A stretch of 64,000 nt of DNA from Nemopilema nomurai (lineage: Eukaryota > Cnidaria > Scyphozoa > Rhizostomeae > Rhizostomatidae): contig ML133436.1 of assembly GCA_003864495.1 (NCBI GenBank), positions 3,659,326 through 3,723,325 of the forward strand. Direction: 5' to 3'. The position numbers and the translations under genes are program-made. The notes beneath the pieces are model-generated. The model was not told the DNA's origin. It saw only the letters and a program-made list of their open reading frames with translations, and did not search any database. Numbering within the stretch: position 1 is the first letter of the stretch; each line of letters starts with the position of its first letter. Shown here piece by piece: positions 1 through 11,475 of this stretch.

Positions 1-264
1 GTAGTTTACTTGATTCGCTGATGGACACATGGAAAGAACTCAAGACAGCTCTATCAAAGCCATGTACCCAGATGACGTGATTGGACGATATATACATATA
101 AACTACATCATCCAAATATTTTGGGGGTTAGCTGCCTTTACTAAACCCTTTCATAATCTTCACATTTTGCCTCCCTTCCCATTTCAAATGCAAAGTGGTC
201 ATAAGTGATTTTTCATCTTTTTTGACCAATTAGAGCGCAGTTGTTTGTAGATAAGTAAATTCAC

Positions 265-3200
265 CTTTATCATCCGGGAGTAAACTAAACACACGATAGC
301 TGACGTTGGGAAAATCCTCAGCAAATTTGTCCCGTTACCAGCAAAGAGACCATAGAAGCCTTGAGTTCTCCAAACCATTTTAAGGGTTTCCATTACTTTT
401 AGACGGGTCGAGCCTTTTGCAGTCTGGAAAAACAATTATCAGTAATATACGAAAAAGAAATCAAATTCGCACACTGGTCAGTGATACCGCTATCGAAGTA
501 GCATGAAACAAGTAGTAGTACTATAATCGTCTTGATTATAGTTCATTGATCTGTACACAAATGCAATGAAAAACAGCGAAATAAAAGAAGAGGAAAATAA
601 ATGAATAATGATTTATATGCGCATCAGTAAAATTCAAGAAAGATTCAAGAAAGTTTATAGGTTTATTGGTTGGTGGATTTTAACTTCTGTTGAGAGTTAT
701 GAGGTATTTAAACATGATTGTCGAGGAAGAAAATGATGAAAAGTTGTAGAGAAAGTATTTTACAGCTGCATTTATCCAGGAAGGGATGCTATACCAACAA
801 TTCAAAACAAGATCTCGAATTTCGCGAGCTTCAAAATCAGTGGTTCGTGTAGGAGGTCTCTATTACTTATCAAAAGCTTAGAGTTTAAAAGTGCGAGGAA
901 ATGATGGAAAGCATTTATTCAGTTAAATGGGTACTGAGCTATTTCAGACAAAACACATGGTGACAGTCAAAATGACAGATTTTTCATGTTAAGACTGCTG
1001 TAGGAAGGCCGCTTTGCAGGTTCGATGGAAATAGAAAGCAGTTTAAACTGTGAGATTGCGAAATCCTACGGCGATAATCGAGTGCATACAGCTGGCTGGA
1101 AAGGACTTTAGCGTCAGAAGGGCGGCAAAAAGGAATTTCGAGCGAGATTAGGATAAACCCATCGAAAGAAAGTAGCCGCTAACAGGGCCCGTTTGTACAT
1201 TACTGATTCAGCACACAACAAGAGAGGACTCCCAAGAATGTGGGACGGGATAAAGGTACACATTTGCTGGTGGGCGCAGATTGAACTGCGTGAGATTATA
1301 TTAATTACAAACGAGTTTTGGTAGCCTTCCCTTGAAACTGGGAACTTGGAAGAAGAAGGGAAAAACCATCTTTATTTTGCAGCTGCTTGTTGATAAAAAA
1401 GAAAGCTATTTTCAAACAGCAAAGCCTTTGCCAGTAGTTTGATTCTACTGTAGAACACTTTTTTATGTTTGAGACTGAAGTTTAAAAGTTTTGCTGATTA
1501 AATAAAATCAGAGACAGCTGATAAGCACCTAGGTTATATTTTTGGCGCAAATAAGTTGAGTTGGCCAAAATTGTCAATTCTAAGGTCATCTCAAAATGAC
1601 TTTAGTGTTTCACCCCCTCAATGCTGACCTAGACTCTTCATACAGCAGAAAAAAATGAGTAAGCAAATGATGTTTCACTGCAAAACATTCCACATCAGAT
1701 CAACAGTCCTTATCACAATTAAATAAAGAACTTTTCAACTCTTTCCTTTTCATATTCCAACTTGTGGTAGAATTTCAAAATGTCAGTTTAGGTTTTGGGA
1801 TATTCAGTGGAACATGCAATACTCAATGACTTCAAAAGATGATTTGAAACTTTGACACCTGTATAGTCCAGACTACTTGACTGGTTTCAACCATCTATAA
1901 AAATTGCAGATTCAACAGAAAAGCTAATAGCAAATTTTTCTCTCTTAGATTTCAAGTCTATGACTGTATTCTTCCTTTTGATTTTCCACACATAATACAA
2001 CATTGGAAAAATTAACTTGGATTGCCTACCTTAACATAAAAAAGTAATTCGCATTTCACAGCACACAGCCAGGCCATCCTGTCCATTGTCTAGACTTCTA
2101 GTAACTTTTGGTCATATTTGTATTCATCTAGTCTAGGACTTATGTTGATATTTATGAATAAATCCCTACCTACTTGCAAAAATCTTTTCACCTTAGCCAA
2201 ATCTCAGTAGAAAAATTGAGACCACCAATTATCAAAGTATTGCTTTGCCAATAGTCTCAGCTGCAGGTATTTGAGTATTATCAATGTCAGAACCTGATCT
2301 TCTGATACAATGTGCATTTTTAAGGCCAAGACACAATTACACTGGTGTTAAATTCCATTTTTTGATTGGCCAGCACAAAAAATAATGAAATGCTAAGCTA
2401 TGGTTAATTCTGCTATTAAGAAATGCCAAATTTATTGATGAGCTCACACAAAAAGGTTTGTTTTCAAGAAGAAGGCTTTCACCAAGCTTGAAAAGCCAGC
2501 CCTAACTGAGCATTGGGTTGTGGGTCTTCTGTGATTTTGTCTCAGTCCTGTTTGAATCTAATAACAAATAAACAAACATAAAAGGATAAATTCCGCCCTG
2601 TTGATTTTAATGCAATTAAAATTTTCCTATAAGGGGTGGCCTCTACTCGATTAGTTTTGCTACTGAGAGACCTCCTCCTTAAAAATTTCTCTTCAGGCAA
2701 ATTTTCTAATATTTCTGTAGTCATGTTAGGTCTTTAAACTTGTATTGTAACTTGTAGCCTATAGTTTATTTTAATGTTTTGGCAAAATTTGTATGTAGTT
2801 GAATTTAAAATTATATTAACTGAACTGAACTGAGCTATGAGTCAACAACTGACACTTACTTGAGCAAGAATTTTGATCTTCTCTAATGGTGCAGTGGCAG
2901 TTCTTGAAGCCACACCACCAAATCCACCAGCTATCATGAATCTCCAAAGTGGAACTTCAGACGGTGGCAGCGAAGCTGGAACTTGATCACTGCCAATGTC
3001 AATACCAAAGCCTCTTGCCCATTTGTCAGCCACGGAGCCAATGTTAGCTGTAGGCATATCCGCAAAAAAATCTGAGAACTCCTCGAAGTCAATAGCACCA
3101 TCGCCATCTTTGTCCATTCCTATAATGATTGCTTTAACTTTCCTTATAGACAGTGGTTTAGACATCATTTCTAAACATTTCTTAATTTCATTTGCGTCCA

Positions 3201-3459
3201 ATTTACCATTATGGTCAATGTCAATGGCGTTGAAGATCTTCTGTAAACGTTTCTCAACAAATATACAGAATTCGCTAAAATCCAGCCTACCATCGTGACT
3301 TTGGTCACAGTCCATAAAGGTTTGGTAATCGCTGTTATCAAGTACTATATTCAGGTTTTGGCAACATTCTTGCATTTCATACCAGTCAATTTTATGATCC
3401 TCATTCTTGTCAACTTCGGAAAATGCTGTTCGAAGTTTTTGGGTAGCCTTTTCTCTCAT
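265..3459 (-). CDS. Calcium-binding mitochondrial carrier (SCaMC / SLC25A24-type), 5' part only
   Basis: Two coding exons join in phase 0: exon 1 at 3459-2860 (200 codons, donor GTAAGT) and exon 2 at 423-265 (53 codons, acceptor TTTTTCCAG, donor GTGAAT). The gene continues past the left edge. Residues 1-127 hold four EF-hand loops at 17-28, 52-63, 80-91 and 116-127. Loop 1 has His instead of the usual Gly at loop position 6. A linker follows, then the first mitochondrial-carrier repeat from about residue 172, with the signature PLEKIK at 191-196. Exon 2 carries the end of that repeat (GFYGLFAGNG, RIFPTSAI). Four N-terminal EF-hands plus a carrier domain define SCaMC-type ATP-Mg/phosphate exchangers of the inner mitochondrial membrane, gated by intermembrane-space Ca2+. 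The start is the first ATG after an in-frame TGA. Family is firm; the paralogue (SLC25A23/24/25/41) is not resolved. An upstream non-coding exon is possible. Confidence 0.88.
424..2859 (-). other. Intron 1 of the mitochondrial carrier gene
   Basis: A 2.4 kb intron with GT...AG ends on the minus strand. It is AT-rich. I see no further carrier exon, no clear repeat and no RNA gene in it. Confidence 0.7.
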
Positions 3460-3717
3460 TCTCGTCCACTTCCTCTTGATTACAAATGGCCTAACTGAAT
3501 GACTATGTCAGCAAATCTGTTTATGCCTTCACCCCGTGCTATTGTTGCGTCGTATAAGAGCGTCCATCTCCCTTCTCGTTACTGTTTTCTACGTGATCTA
3601 TTAAAATGCAAAATGAAATCGTCTTCACCTTGAGCAAGATCGGCCACAAAGATTGTCCATTTGTTTCACCTCGATGCAGTTCACAATATGAGGGCGGAGT
3701 CATAGCCTCGCTACGAT

Positions 3718-3911
3718 TTCGCGCCAAAACAAAGATTCGATTGGCCCACCGATGGTGAGACGACATTATGCGCGAAAAGAGCGGGAAAATGAAATTTGCA
3801 TCACTTTCGAAAATTACTTTGCTGTGTTAAACATTTTCAGATTGCCAGATAATTGTTTTCAACCCAGAAAATGTAGTTTTTCGAAAATGATGGAAATTTT
3901 ATTTTCCCGCC
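3718..3911. promoter_or_regulatory. Putative bidirectional promoter with four E2F-like motifs
   Basis: Upstream of the carrier start codon the sequence holds TTTCGCGCCAAAA at 3718-3730 (a two-sided E2F consensus), GCGCGAAAA at 3770-3778, GCGGGAAAA at 3781-3789 and TTTTCCCGCC at 3902-3911. An inverted CCAAT box (ATTGG) lies at 3740-3744. The motifs sit between the minus-strand carrier gene and a candidate plus-strand first exon at 4128. E2F clusters typically drive S-phase genes. The carrier is not an obvious E2F target, so the motifs may serve the plus-strand gene. That assignment is inference; the motifs themselves are read directly. Confidence 0.5.
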
Positions 3912-4127
3912 TCTTTCATCGTTGACGAATTGCGTCAGCTTTTACTCGGCAGTAGCAGTGAAAACCAGTAGAGATGAGCTTCTCGTCAATCTTCAAGCCT
4001 TTAAAATGTATATATATAGAACCAGAGCGCAAAAGAAATTGTACAATTGCAGCTATTTTGAGATAAAGATGGGCTGCGTTTTCTCTCCGTGGAATTTAGC
4101 GATTTTCCTTCAGTAACGCAATCATCA

Positions 4128-4159
4128 ATGCCAAGAAGAAAAGACTTTAACATTGGCTT
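4128..4159 (+). CDS. Candidate first coding exon of an unidentified + strand gene
   Basis: An ATG at 4128 opens a short exon (MPRRKDFNIG plus two bases) that runs into a strong GTAAGT donor. It lies about 220 bases downstream of the last E2F-like motif. A TATA-like stretch (TATATATA) is near 4009. No matching phase-2 exon could be found downstream, so this could be chance. Confidence 0.2.
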
Positions 4160-7100
4160 GTAAGTCATATTTCTTAGTTACGCGGATAAAACAAATTTTA
4201 ACGTGTAAAGACTGTAATTTTTATGTTCTCCCTCCCCTCCCCTAATTATTATAAGGGTTTGAAAGGGAAAGTTTCAAGTCTTCGTATCTCGATCGTGGAA
4301 ACATTTTTAATGTGTACAACGGCAGTTTTTTTGCAAATTGATCAAGGATTGAATTTTTAAAAGGAAATCAAGATTATCTTTTGGCATATTTTACACGTTT
4401 GCTTTTTGTGGGTAGTGGTAAAAACGTCGAAAATAGGCCTAAATATACGTTTGTTGTCATATTCTTGAATTCTGATTGGCTTATGGAGTTTGCAGAATTT
4501 CGGTCGCTCAGCCAATCAAAGATGTGGAACCTATGCTATGCGTGAAGTAGCGCTCTCTTTCTTCAAGTAGAACCGTCTCGATCAATTGAACTTTTATCCG
4601 ATTGTTGAACTTTCTGTCGCGAAGCACAAAAACCTCACCAACTGGTAGACACATTTTCTCACCCGCATTGCATATTGCATGTAGAACATTTCTATACTAT
4701 GAATATTTAGCATTGGTAATACTCAATGATAATGACTGACGTTACCCTTACTTGATACTTACGTCAACCACCAGTAGGTCATGTAGACCACAATCGACGT
4801 AGATTTGCCATGGACCGCGCAGCCATTGGGCTAGTGGGGGGGGGGGGAGGGGGCTATAGCTACTTCTAAAGACAGTGTTATGACAACCTTTCAACTTCTG
4901 GCGACTATCTGCCGCATGTCAGAACATAGCAAAGCAGAAGAGTAAAGTGGATTCCTCGACATTTTGTGATACTCTTACTGGAATAATGCTCTGGAATATC
5001 TTTAGCAACATAAAAATTCAAAGTGTCACAAGATTGCCTAAACCTATGTGTTCCTTGTTCCAAAAAGTGGGTGATGCGCTTGCTTGAAAATTTGCTCTGA
5101 ATAGGCTTCCTTGCTAATTTTCTTGCTTGTAATGATATATGTATCTTTTCATAGTAGCCTTTTGAAATTTGTTCTGAACGGAACTGCATATAAAAAAATT
5201 GACCCAACGAAGCCAGTAACTTGAGACAAGAGCGTCTTTCAACTTTCGTAAGAGCGTGGCCTCAAAAAATGTTCCGGGGTAGACCGTAAGCCCGTTGCCA
5301 GCTCACAGACCCCTCTCAGACCCCCCCCTCCACTTTTGAACTGCAGCGCGGTCCCTGGGATTTACCCCACCACTACTACAAGTGAGTTAGTTCAATTAAA
5401 CGTTTTATTCATGCATTCCTATCATTGTAGAATGGAAACTGGTTCGGGGCTAAATTTAGAGAATTTTAATATTTGACTAGACAAATGTACAGTATTGTTC
5501 AGTTGATAATCCGGACTATCTAAAAATTGTTTCAGGCTTGTCCTAGTATTTCATTTATTTCTATCAAAAGCCAATTTGATCATTGGCAGTAAACAAATGT
5601 CGCAATCACCACCAATTAAGAGATTCGTGGGTCCATGGAGGACAAGCCAATGAGTCAAATTCGTGACCGAGCTGGCCGACAAGGCTTCCATCTACATATT
5701 TCTGCATATTTACTGTCGGCATGCCTAAGTAGTGCAAGAAGTCGGCTGCAAGACGTTTGTATACCCGCTGACCACTGATTGGCTGAATGAGGGATTTCTA
5801 ATGAATCGGCGCTTGTATGTACAAAGGGAGTCCCGTCTGGTCAAGCGAGGGCTACTGGAGAGCGCCAGGTGGGATTCAAGCGGCAAAGCGCATATGCAAG
5901 CATTCACATCACGCTTCACAGTGCTCCATTTTTGAGAACACGGAGTACAAGGCGTCCAATGTAACTTGCATCAACGATGATGTTGAGGGGTCCTAGTAGA
6001 AGCCAGAGTTAAATGGAGGCTACCCTGGAAATAATCTCTATTGCTTTACATATAGTGAGTCTTGTACCCAGGGTAGGTGGAGGGAGAATGCGTCAAAGGA
6101 GATGAAGTAAGGACTTTGGAACGGGATGATGACATGTGGAGAAATCTACTTGCTATGACTGGCCCTTCTACACTCATGTTTTGGAGAAAATGGGATGTTA
6201 TGTTTTCACTTGCGACCTCTTTACCAAACCGACTTGTGAACAGGCCTCTAGCCAGGGACTTGTAATATCGGACCCTGCCCCCCCTCCCTGTAGAAATGAA
6301 TTCCAGTATGTATTCCAAGTTGTAGCAAGTGACAGAGTCCAAGTTGTATCTCGGCATACAACATGCTATTTTCAGACTTAAGAATGGGTACAAGTGAAAA
6401 AACAACTCTCCAACTCTATATTGAGTGGTGCTGGTTAGAAGGGTTGCCGCAGAAGGATGGTGGAGCCTTTCGGTTGACATTAACTTTCAAAGATGCTGCT
6501 GTAAAGCTGGGAACACCAAGCGATGTTGTAGGCACTACCTTCACAACGATACAGGGGTTTTTGCTAGTGTGGAGCAAGACATGTTGTCTGCATTCATTCA
6601 ACAGCAAGACTGACTAATCATACTTGACAGTGATTATAATGCATGAACGATACGTGATACACGGTTCTACAATAACAAACAGAATGATAATAACGGTAAG
6701 AATACATTAGACCCGTATTGAAATAACTTTCCCTCTGTAAGCCTTTGCCTCATGATTGTATTTATATTGGCAGTGCCATCCTCCCCCCCCCCCAAATTTA
6801 AGCTGGCTATGGGCTTGGGGACAGTGATGGTGGCCTCGATTTCATTTCAAGCCTCTTCATTAAGCGGCCTATTGTAGTGAAGGTCCAAGCAACTCAAAGA
6901 CCATCTGTTGCGTACACATCTTAGCTGTAAAAGCGTAGAAAGGATTTTGAGTAATTACACATAAGCGCCTATTCTGAATTATGACAAAATGCAATCCCAG
7001 CAAATGGCGGTGAGCAACATAAAGTATTATTATACTAACTACAGGTGACCTCAGTAATCTCAAAAAGGGACGTTGGCTGTATTGATTATGGCTTGGGACT

Positions 7101-10100
7101 GTGTATGAAGACACCGTAAAACCCTTGAAGGCAATTTCATTATGCATAGGGGTTGCTGCTTATGATGAGGCAAAGGGCGTGTTAAACAATGATTAGGGTT
7201 GAGCATCAACTTCAATCCCTTACTGTAAGGAGCTGGTGGCAACGATTATGATGTTGTCGGTTATAATGACTTGATGACAGAGTTGAAGTACGCTGCTTGG
7301 TGAGCAAAAATGTCATACAGATGAGCCTGTCTCTACGTTCCAACTGGAACCGCTCCATTTTGGGACTGGTACCGTGCAATTGAATAGGATATGAAAGCAA
7401 GGCATCAGGGTACTTTTAAAGCGAAGCAACTTTGCATGTTTGACGGCAACTTTGATTATTTTGCATGAGCTGAGCGTTTAATTTGCGGTGCCAAAACATT
7501 GAATTTTCACCAGTTTTATACACTGAAGTTGTTTCACTTATATACAGAAGAAATCGTCAGACGACACCTTCCGCCATTGAATAAAGATAGCAGTTCCTCT
7601 GTCTGTCCTCTTTGAGGACTCACAACATTGCTCAGCTAGTTTCTTCCATGCATATGAATATCGCCTGTACAGTTTCAATTTTTACTTGAAACGACCCCAG
7701 TTTAAACGCAAGTCCCATCTGCAGCCAAATGAAATAGATATACAAGTGTGGTCACGCATTTCTAAGCGTAGCCATGAAACAGGTACAAGTGGTCACGAAT
7801 TTGTTTTCGTCCGTCATTCTTTAGTAAACATAAATGCCAGAAAATGACCAAAAGTTGACAAATTGAATAGCCAGTTGCGATTTGATAAACAGGCAAGAGG
7901 TTGTGAGAAGAGTAAACGATTGGCCATGCAATGAAAAATCAGCCTCTACTCACACCTTTATTAAAAAAATCCAAGAAAAAAGACGAACTCTTGCTGTCTA
8001 TATATAATGAGATTTCACCTTGATATGTAGAAGATTCTAAAAGTTTTAGACAAAGAGACAATGACCTCACTTGCCCAATAATATGAAGATTGTCTTTAGT
8101 GTAGGTTTTCGCGCAATCTTAATATTGTAAAAGGTGTTGCCCTATAGCCGAACCTCATAATTTGCCTTGTTTGCTTTGCAATCTCTCTTTCTGCTGAGGC
8201 TACTTTATGCTCGTGAAAGCATGCGGTTTGATTTTTATCCTCAACCTCTTGGTAATACATCTTACATACCGAGTTTCACATCGTCAAGAAGATCAGATAC
8301 AGCTGAAAGTTATGCTTGGTGGGAACGAAATCCGTAAGAATAGAAGGCAACACGTTTATTATCATTTAGTATTGAGAGCCATTGGACAAGAACAACAGTA
8401 TGCTGTGGTATCGCAGAACCGATAGCTATTTTTGAGCCTTTGCAGTTCACAACATTCTCGCAGACTTGATATCAAAATATGATGACAGTTTGGTCATTGC
8501 TGGATGAATGCACAAACAACTGACTTTGGATTTGCAAACAGAAAACCAGCATTGGAAACTGCAGATCTGCATCGAATGCACACTTCACGGAAGTGCACCA
8601 TGCTTTATTTGCATCAAAGAGTTTTTATTTGATCATATTACTGTTCAATACTGTTCCAACGATCTGAAACTGAAAAGATCAATATCGTGGACTGCTTTGT
8701 ATTGAATGTGTGAGAGCGGAGCGATGAAATGATGCAGAGCATTCTCGGCTGAAGTTAAACTAGCCTAGGTATGGCGATGATGCACTCAAAAGATCTTTTG
8801 TCATCCATGAGAGGAAAGAAAGATAGTGTTAGTATATGAGTCGAGAGAATGAGGGCCCTTGTAAAAATATGGAATTGGATCGTGTGATATAGCTTTTCAT
8901 TAAGGTGCCCAATGATTTTCTTTGAGTGCCAAGATTGGGTTTTTCCCTTAAACTATGCTTAAACAAGGTTGCTCTTTGTTTTCAGCATCTAGAAGGCGTA
9001 TATGCACAAGGAAACTGACTTGGAAGCGTCACATAAGCTACAGAACGTTGCTCATCAAGGATGTTAACAATGGAAAACTGTGTCAGTCTGCAGAAAGCAA
9101 TTAGAAAGAAATCAAAATGGAACCTGCATGACCGAAGGTGCTGGCGTCTTCGTAAACAGAAAAACATCTGGCGGATGGCAACACGCCCTCATCTAAAAGA
9201 CATATACAGAAACAACTATTATATAGATGTGGGAAAACCTAGGCAAGTTTGCAGTGCTGTCAACTTGTGATCTTTACAGATGATTCTCTATAGTGATTTA
9301 TTCACACGCGGAGCAACGGTTTTGTTGATTAATGGAGCTTGGACTTCATTCCTTACATCTTCTTTGGTTTTATCAGTGCTTTAGAGCCATCTGCAGAACT
9401 ACGGCTGTGAACCTTTACAACTTCGCCTTTACAAGTGCGAAGAACACATTTGGAAAAAAGAATACTCCAGAATGTACTGTGTACTACAGAGTTGAGAAAA
9501 GCACCATCTAATAAAGTCAAATTAGTCTTCAAAAAATAGAAGACTTTGAAATCCTCTTATTCTTCTCTTCAATTCTACAACTCATGTCTGGGATTCTGGT
9601 CAGAGTAAGAATGAAACATTCCACTTAAGCCTTTAATAGAAGCATATGGAAATATAAAGCAGTGACACTTGTTTGTTACATGAGTCAGTTGTCTTCATAG
9701 TCATTCTATATCTGTAAATCCTTCCTTTCCAAAAGCCGAATAGGGCGTGTGGACCAGGTTTCGAGCCACTGTGCTTTCATCCAGCACTCTTGGCAACAGC
9801 AATCTACCTGTGAATAAAGAAGGCCTCATTTTAAATAAACACATTAATTATTCTATCCATGCACAATTTTTTGCCATTTAGCAGCTTTCTCCGGGCCACT
9901 TGTGAAAGGTGCAACTGGCGGACATAACACTACAGGCGTGAAATGTTCATCTGCTGCAAAAACGTCACTTTATCGTTGATTTTAGCAAAATTCAAACGCA
10001 TTTTTTCATTAAAGGAAGCAGCTGCTGCAAAATTCGTGCCAATAGCAGCAAGTGTGTTCAGCATTTCTTGACTCATCAGTGCGACAGCTTTCTAAAGCAC

Positions 10101-11364
10101 CCATCTGCTATTAGGGTCTAGCTCGTTTACGCTTTATTTTCTCTCTGAGATACTACTCGTCTAAGATTTTGGTAGTCTTATAAAGCAACTACATAATCTT
10201 GTTTTTCGGGCCCAATTTCTCGATACGTTATTGCTCTCTAATTACTTGATATCTTTGCTCTCAGGATTGCCAGTTTAGAGGTGCCGTCAACATTAAAAGC
10301 GTATTTTCTTGGGAAATACTATCTTTAAGCGCCTTTAATTTGTCATATACCGGGCATGATTTCATGACTAGTTTTTTACATTACTGTGAAATTTTTATTG
10401 CAAATAAACTCAATTGCCAAGTTGACATTAGTCTATAGAAGTCTCCTCGGGATAGAGGATGAATTCTCAGATCACGCCTTTTATTGAATTGAATCTGCCT
10501 AGCATGATCTTGCGAATAGCAATGCATGCAATAGTTGTAGGAGTTTTGATCATTTCCGACATAGTGAGAATAGTCCATGAGGTTTTCATTGAAGTTTTTC
10601 TTACTATATGGCATACGTTAAAGTATCGCAATTTCGTCCCTGATGCGTCATGGGCAGAACATTTATTAACACATATAGGCAGAAATTTTTAGTGACGGAA
10701 AATGGGTTATAGAAACATAGCTAGCCCACGCAAGGATTCACACTCCACGCCAAATTATCTAAAACAATTGGAAATTGTGTGGTTGTAAGTCAATGATTTT
10801 AGTAAAATCAATGGATTGCAAAGAAAGTAGTGAGCCAAGTAAGGGAATCATAAGTTCTCCCCTCGTGACCTGGAGCCTGGGACTAGTAGCCAGTAAAGCC
10901 ACGAGCCTTCTTCGCAATAGTCATCAAAGTAGGGCCATGTGCCCTTGGTTTGAACTTGGCACATTCTAAAAAGTCGAGTTTTGTCCTTGGATGTCAACCT
11001 TTTGGTGGGGGGCCTTAAAATCTGTGCACTGTTGGATCTTATATAGCAAAAAGGGATCTCTGTACTTTTAATTTATTGAGAAAAGTCAGTAGAGGAAACA
11101 TATCATTCAATTTTTGACAATTGCTCTTCAAACACTTATTGGAGTTAATTATATACCATCTTAGCTTTTAAGAAGTAAAAAGTTAGCTCCTTGGACACAA
11201 TATACAGTACTGGACATTTGCATTCAAAATATCTTAGAATTAGAATGTTGGTTAGTCGTGCAATCATTACCTTGAGGCTACCTATCTTACCCGCATATAA
11301 TCATACGAAGGTTCAGTTTTGGTGATAATTTTTTTGTCTTTGACATCAGCCCATTGCTTTGAAA
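4160..11364. other. Long stretch with no confirmed gene
   Basis: About 7 kb without a recognisable protein. It has homopolymer tracts (poly-G near 4838, poly-C near 6782) and several 60-144 codon open frames on both strands with no family resemblance, mostly overlapping each other. The only frame that looks mildly gene-like is at 8207-8425, listed separately. No tRNA or rRNA was seen. Confidence 0.5.
8207..8425 (+). CDS. Possible small secreted protein or first exon, unrecognised
   Basis: The frame opens with an ATG and encodes 72 aa. Residues 1-20 look like a signal peptide: Lys near the start, then a hydrophobic run of Leu, Ile and Val (GLIFILNLLVIHL). The remainder is basic and polar (RKNRRQHVYYH). 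I do not recognise the family. An open frame at about 8993-9106 that could be a downstream exon is rich in Arg and Lys, but I could not link the two in phase. Chance occurrence is quite possible. Confidence 0.15.
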   Translation: MLVKACGLIFILNLLVIHLTYRVSHRQEDQIQLKVMLGGNEIRKNRRQHVYYHLVLRAIGQEQQYAVVSQNR

Positions 11365-11475
11365 ATGCATTCTGTTCTGTCAAACTTTACTCCAACCTTA
11401 AGAGGTATTCAGCCAGAATTGTTCGTCAGTGACGTGGAGCAGATTCTTGCGAGCCCAATGGAAAAAGTTTACCTT
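11365..11475 (+). CDS. Candidate first coding exon, possibly of the zinc-finger gene
   Basis: ATG at 11365 opens 37 codons (MHSVLSNFTPTLRGI...) and ends exactly at a consensus GTAAGT donor in phase 0. The composition looks protein-like (DVEQILASPMEKVYL). The next supported exon on this strand, at 17859, begins in phase 0, so the two would join in frame across a 6.4 kb intron. No function can be read from the sequence. It could belong to another transcript, or intermediate exons may have been missed. Confidence 0.4.

Noticed and set aside
4836..4853. Poly-G tract as a possible G-quadruplex regulator
   Set aside because: Several similar homopolymer runs occur in the window (6782, 23643, 24463) with no positional link to genes.
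6046..6480. 144-codon open frame on the minus strand
   Set aside because: Low protein character, overlapped by several other open frames, no recognisable domain.
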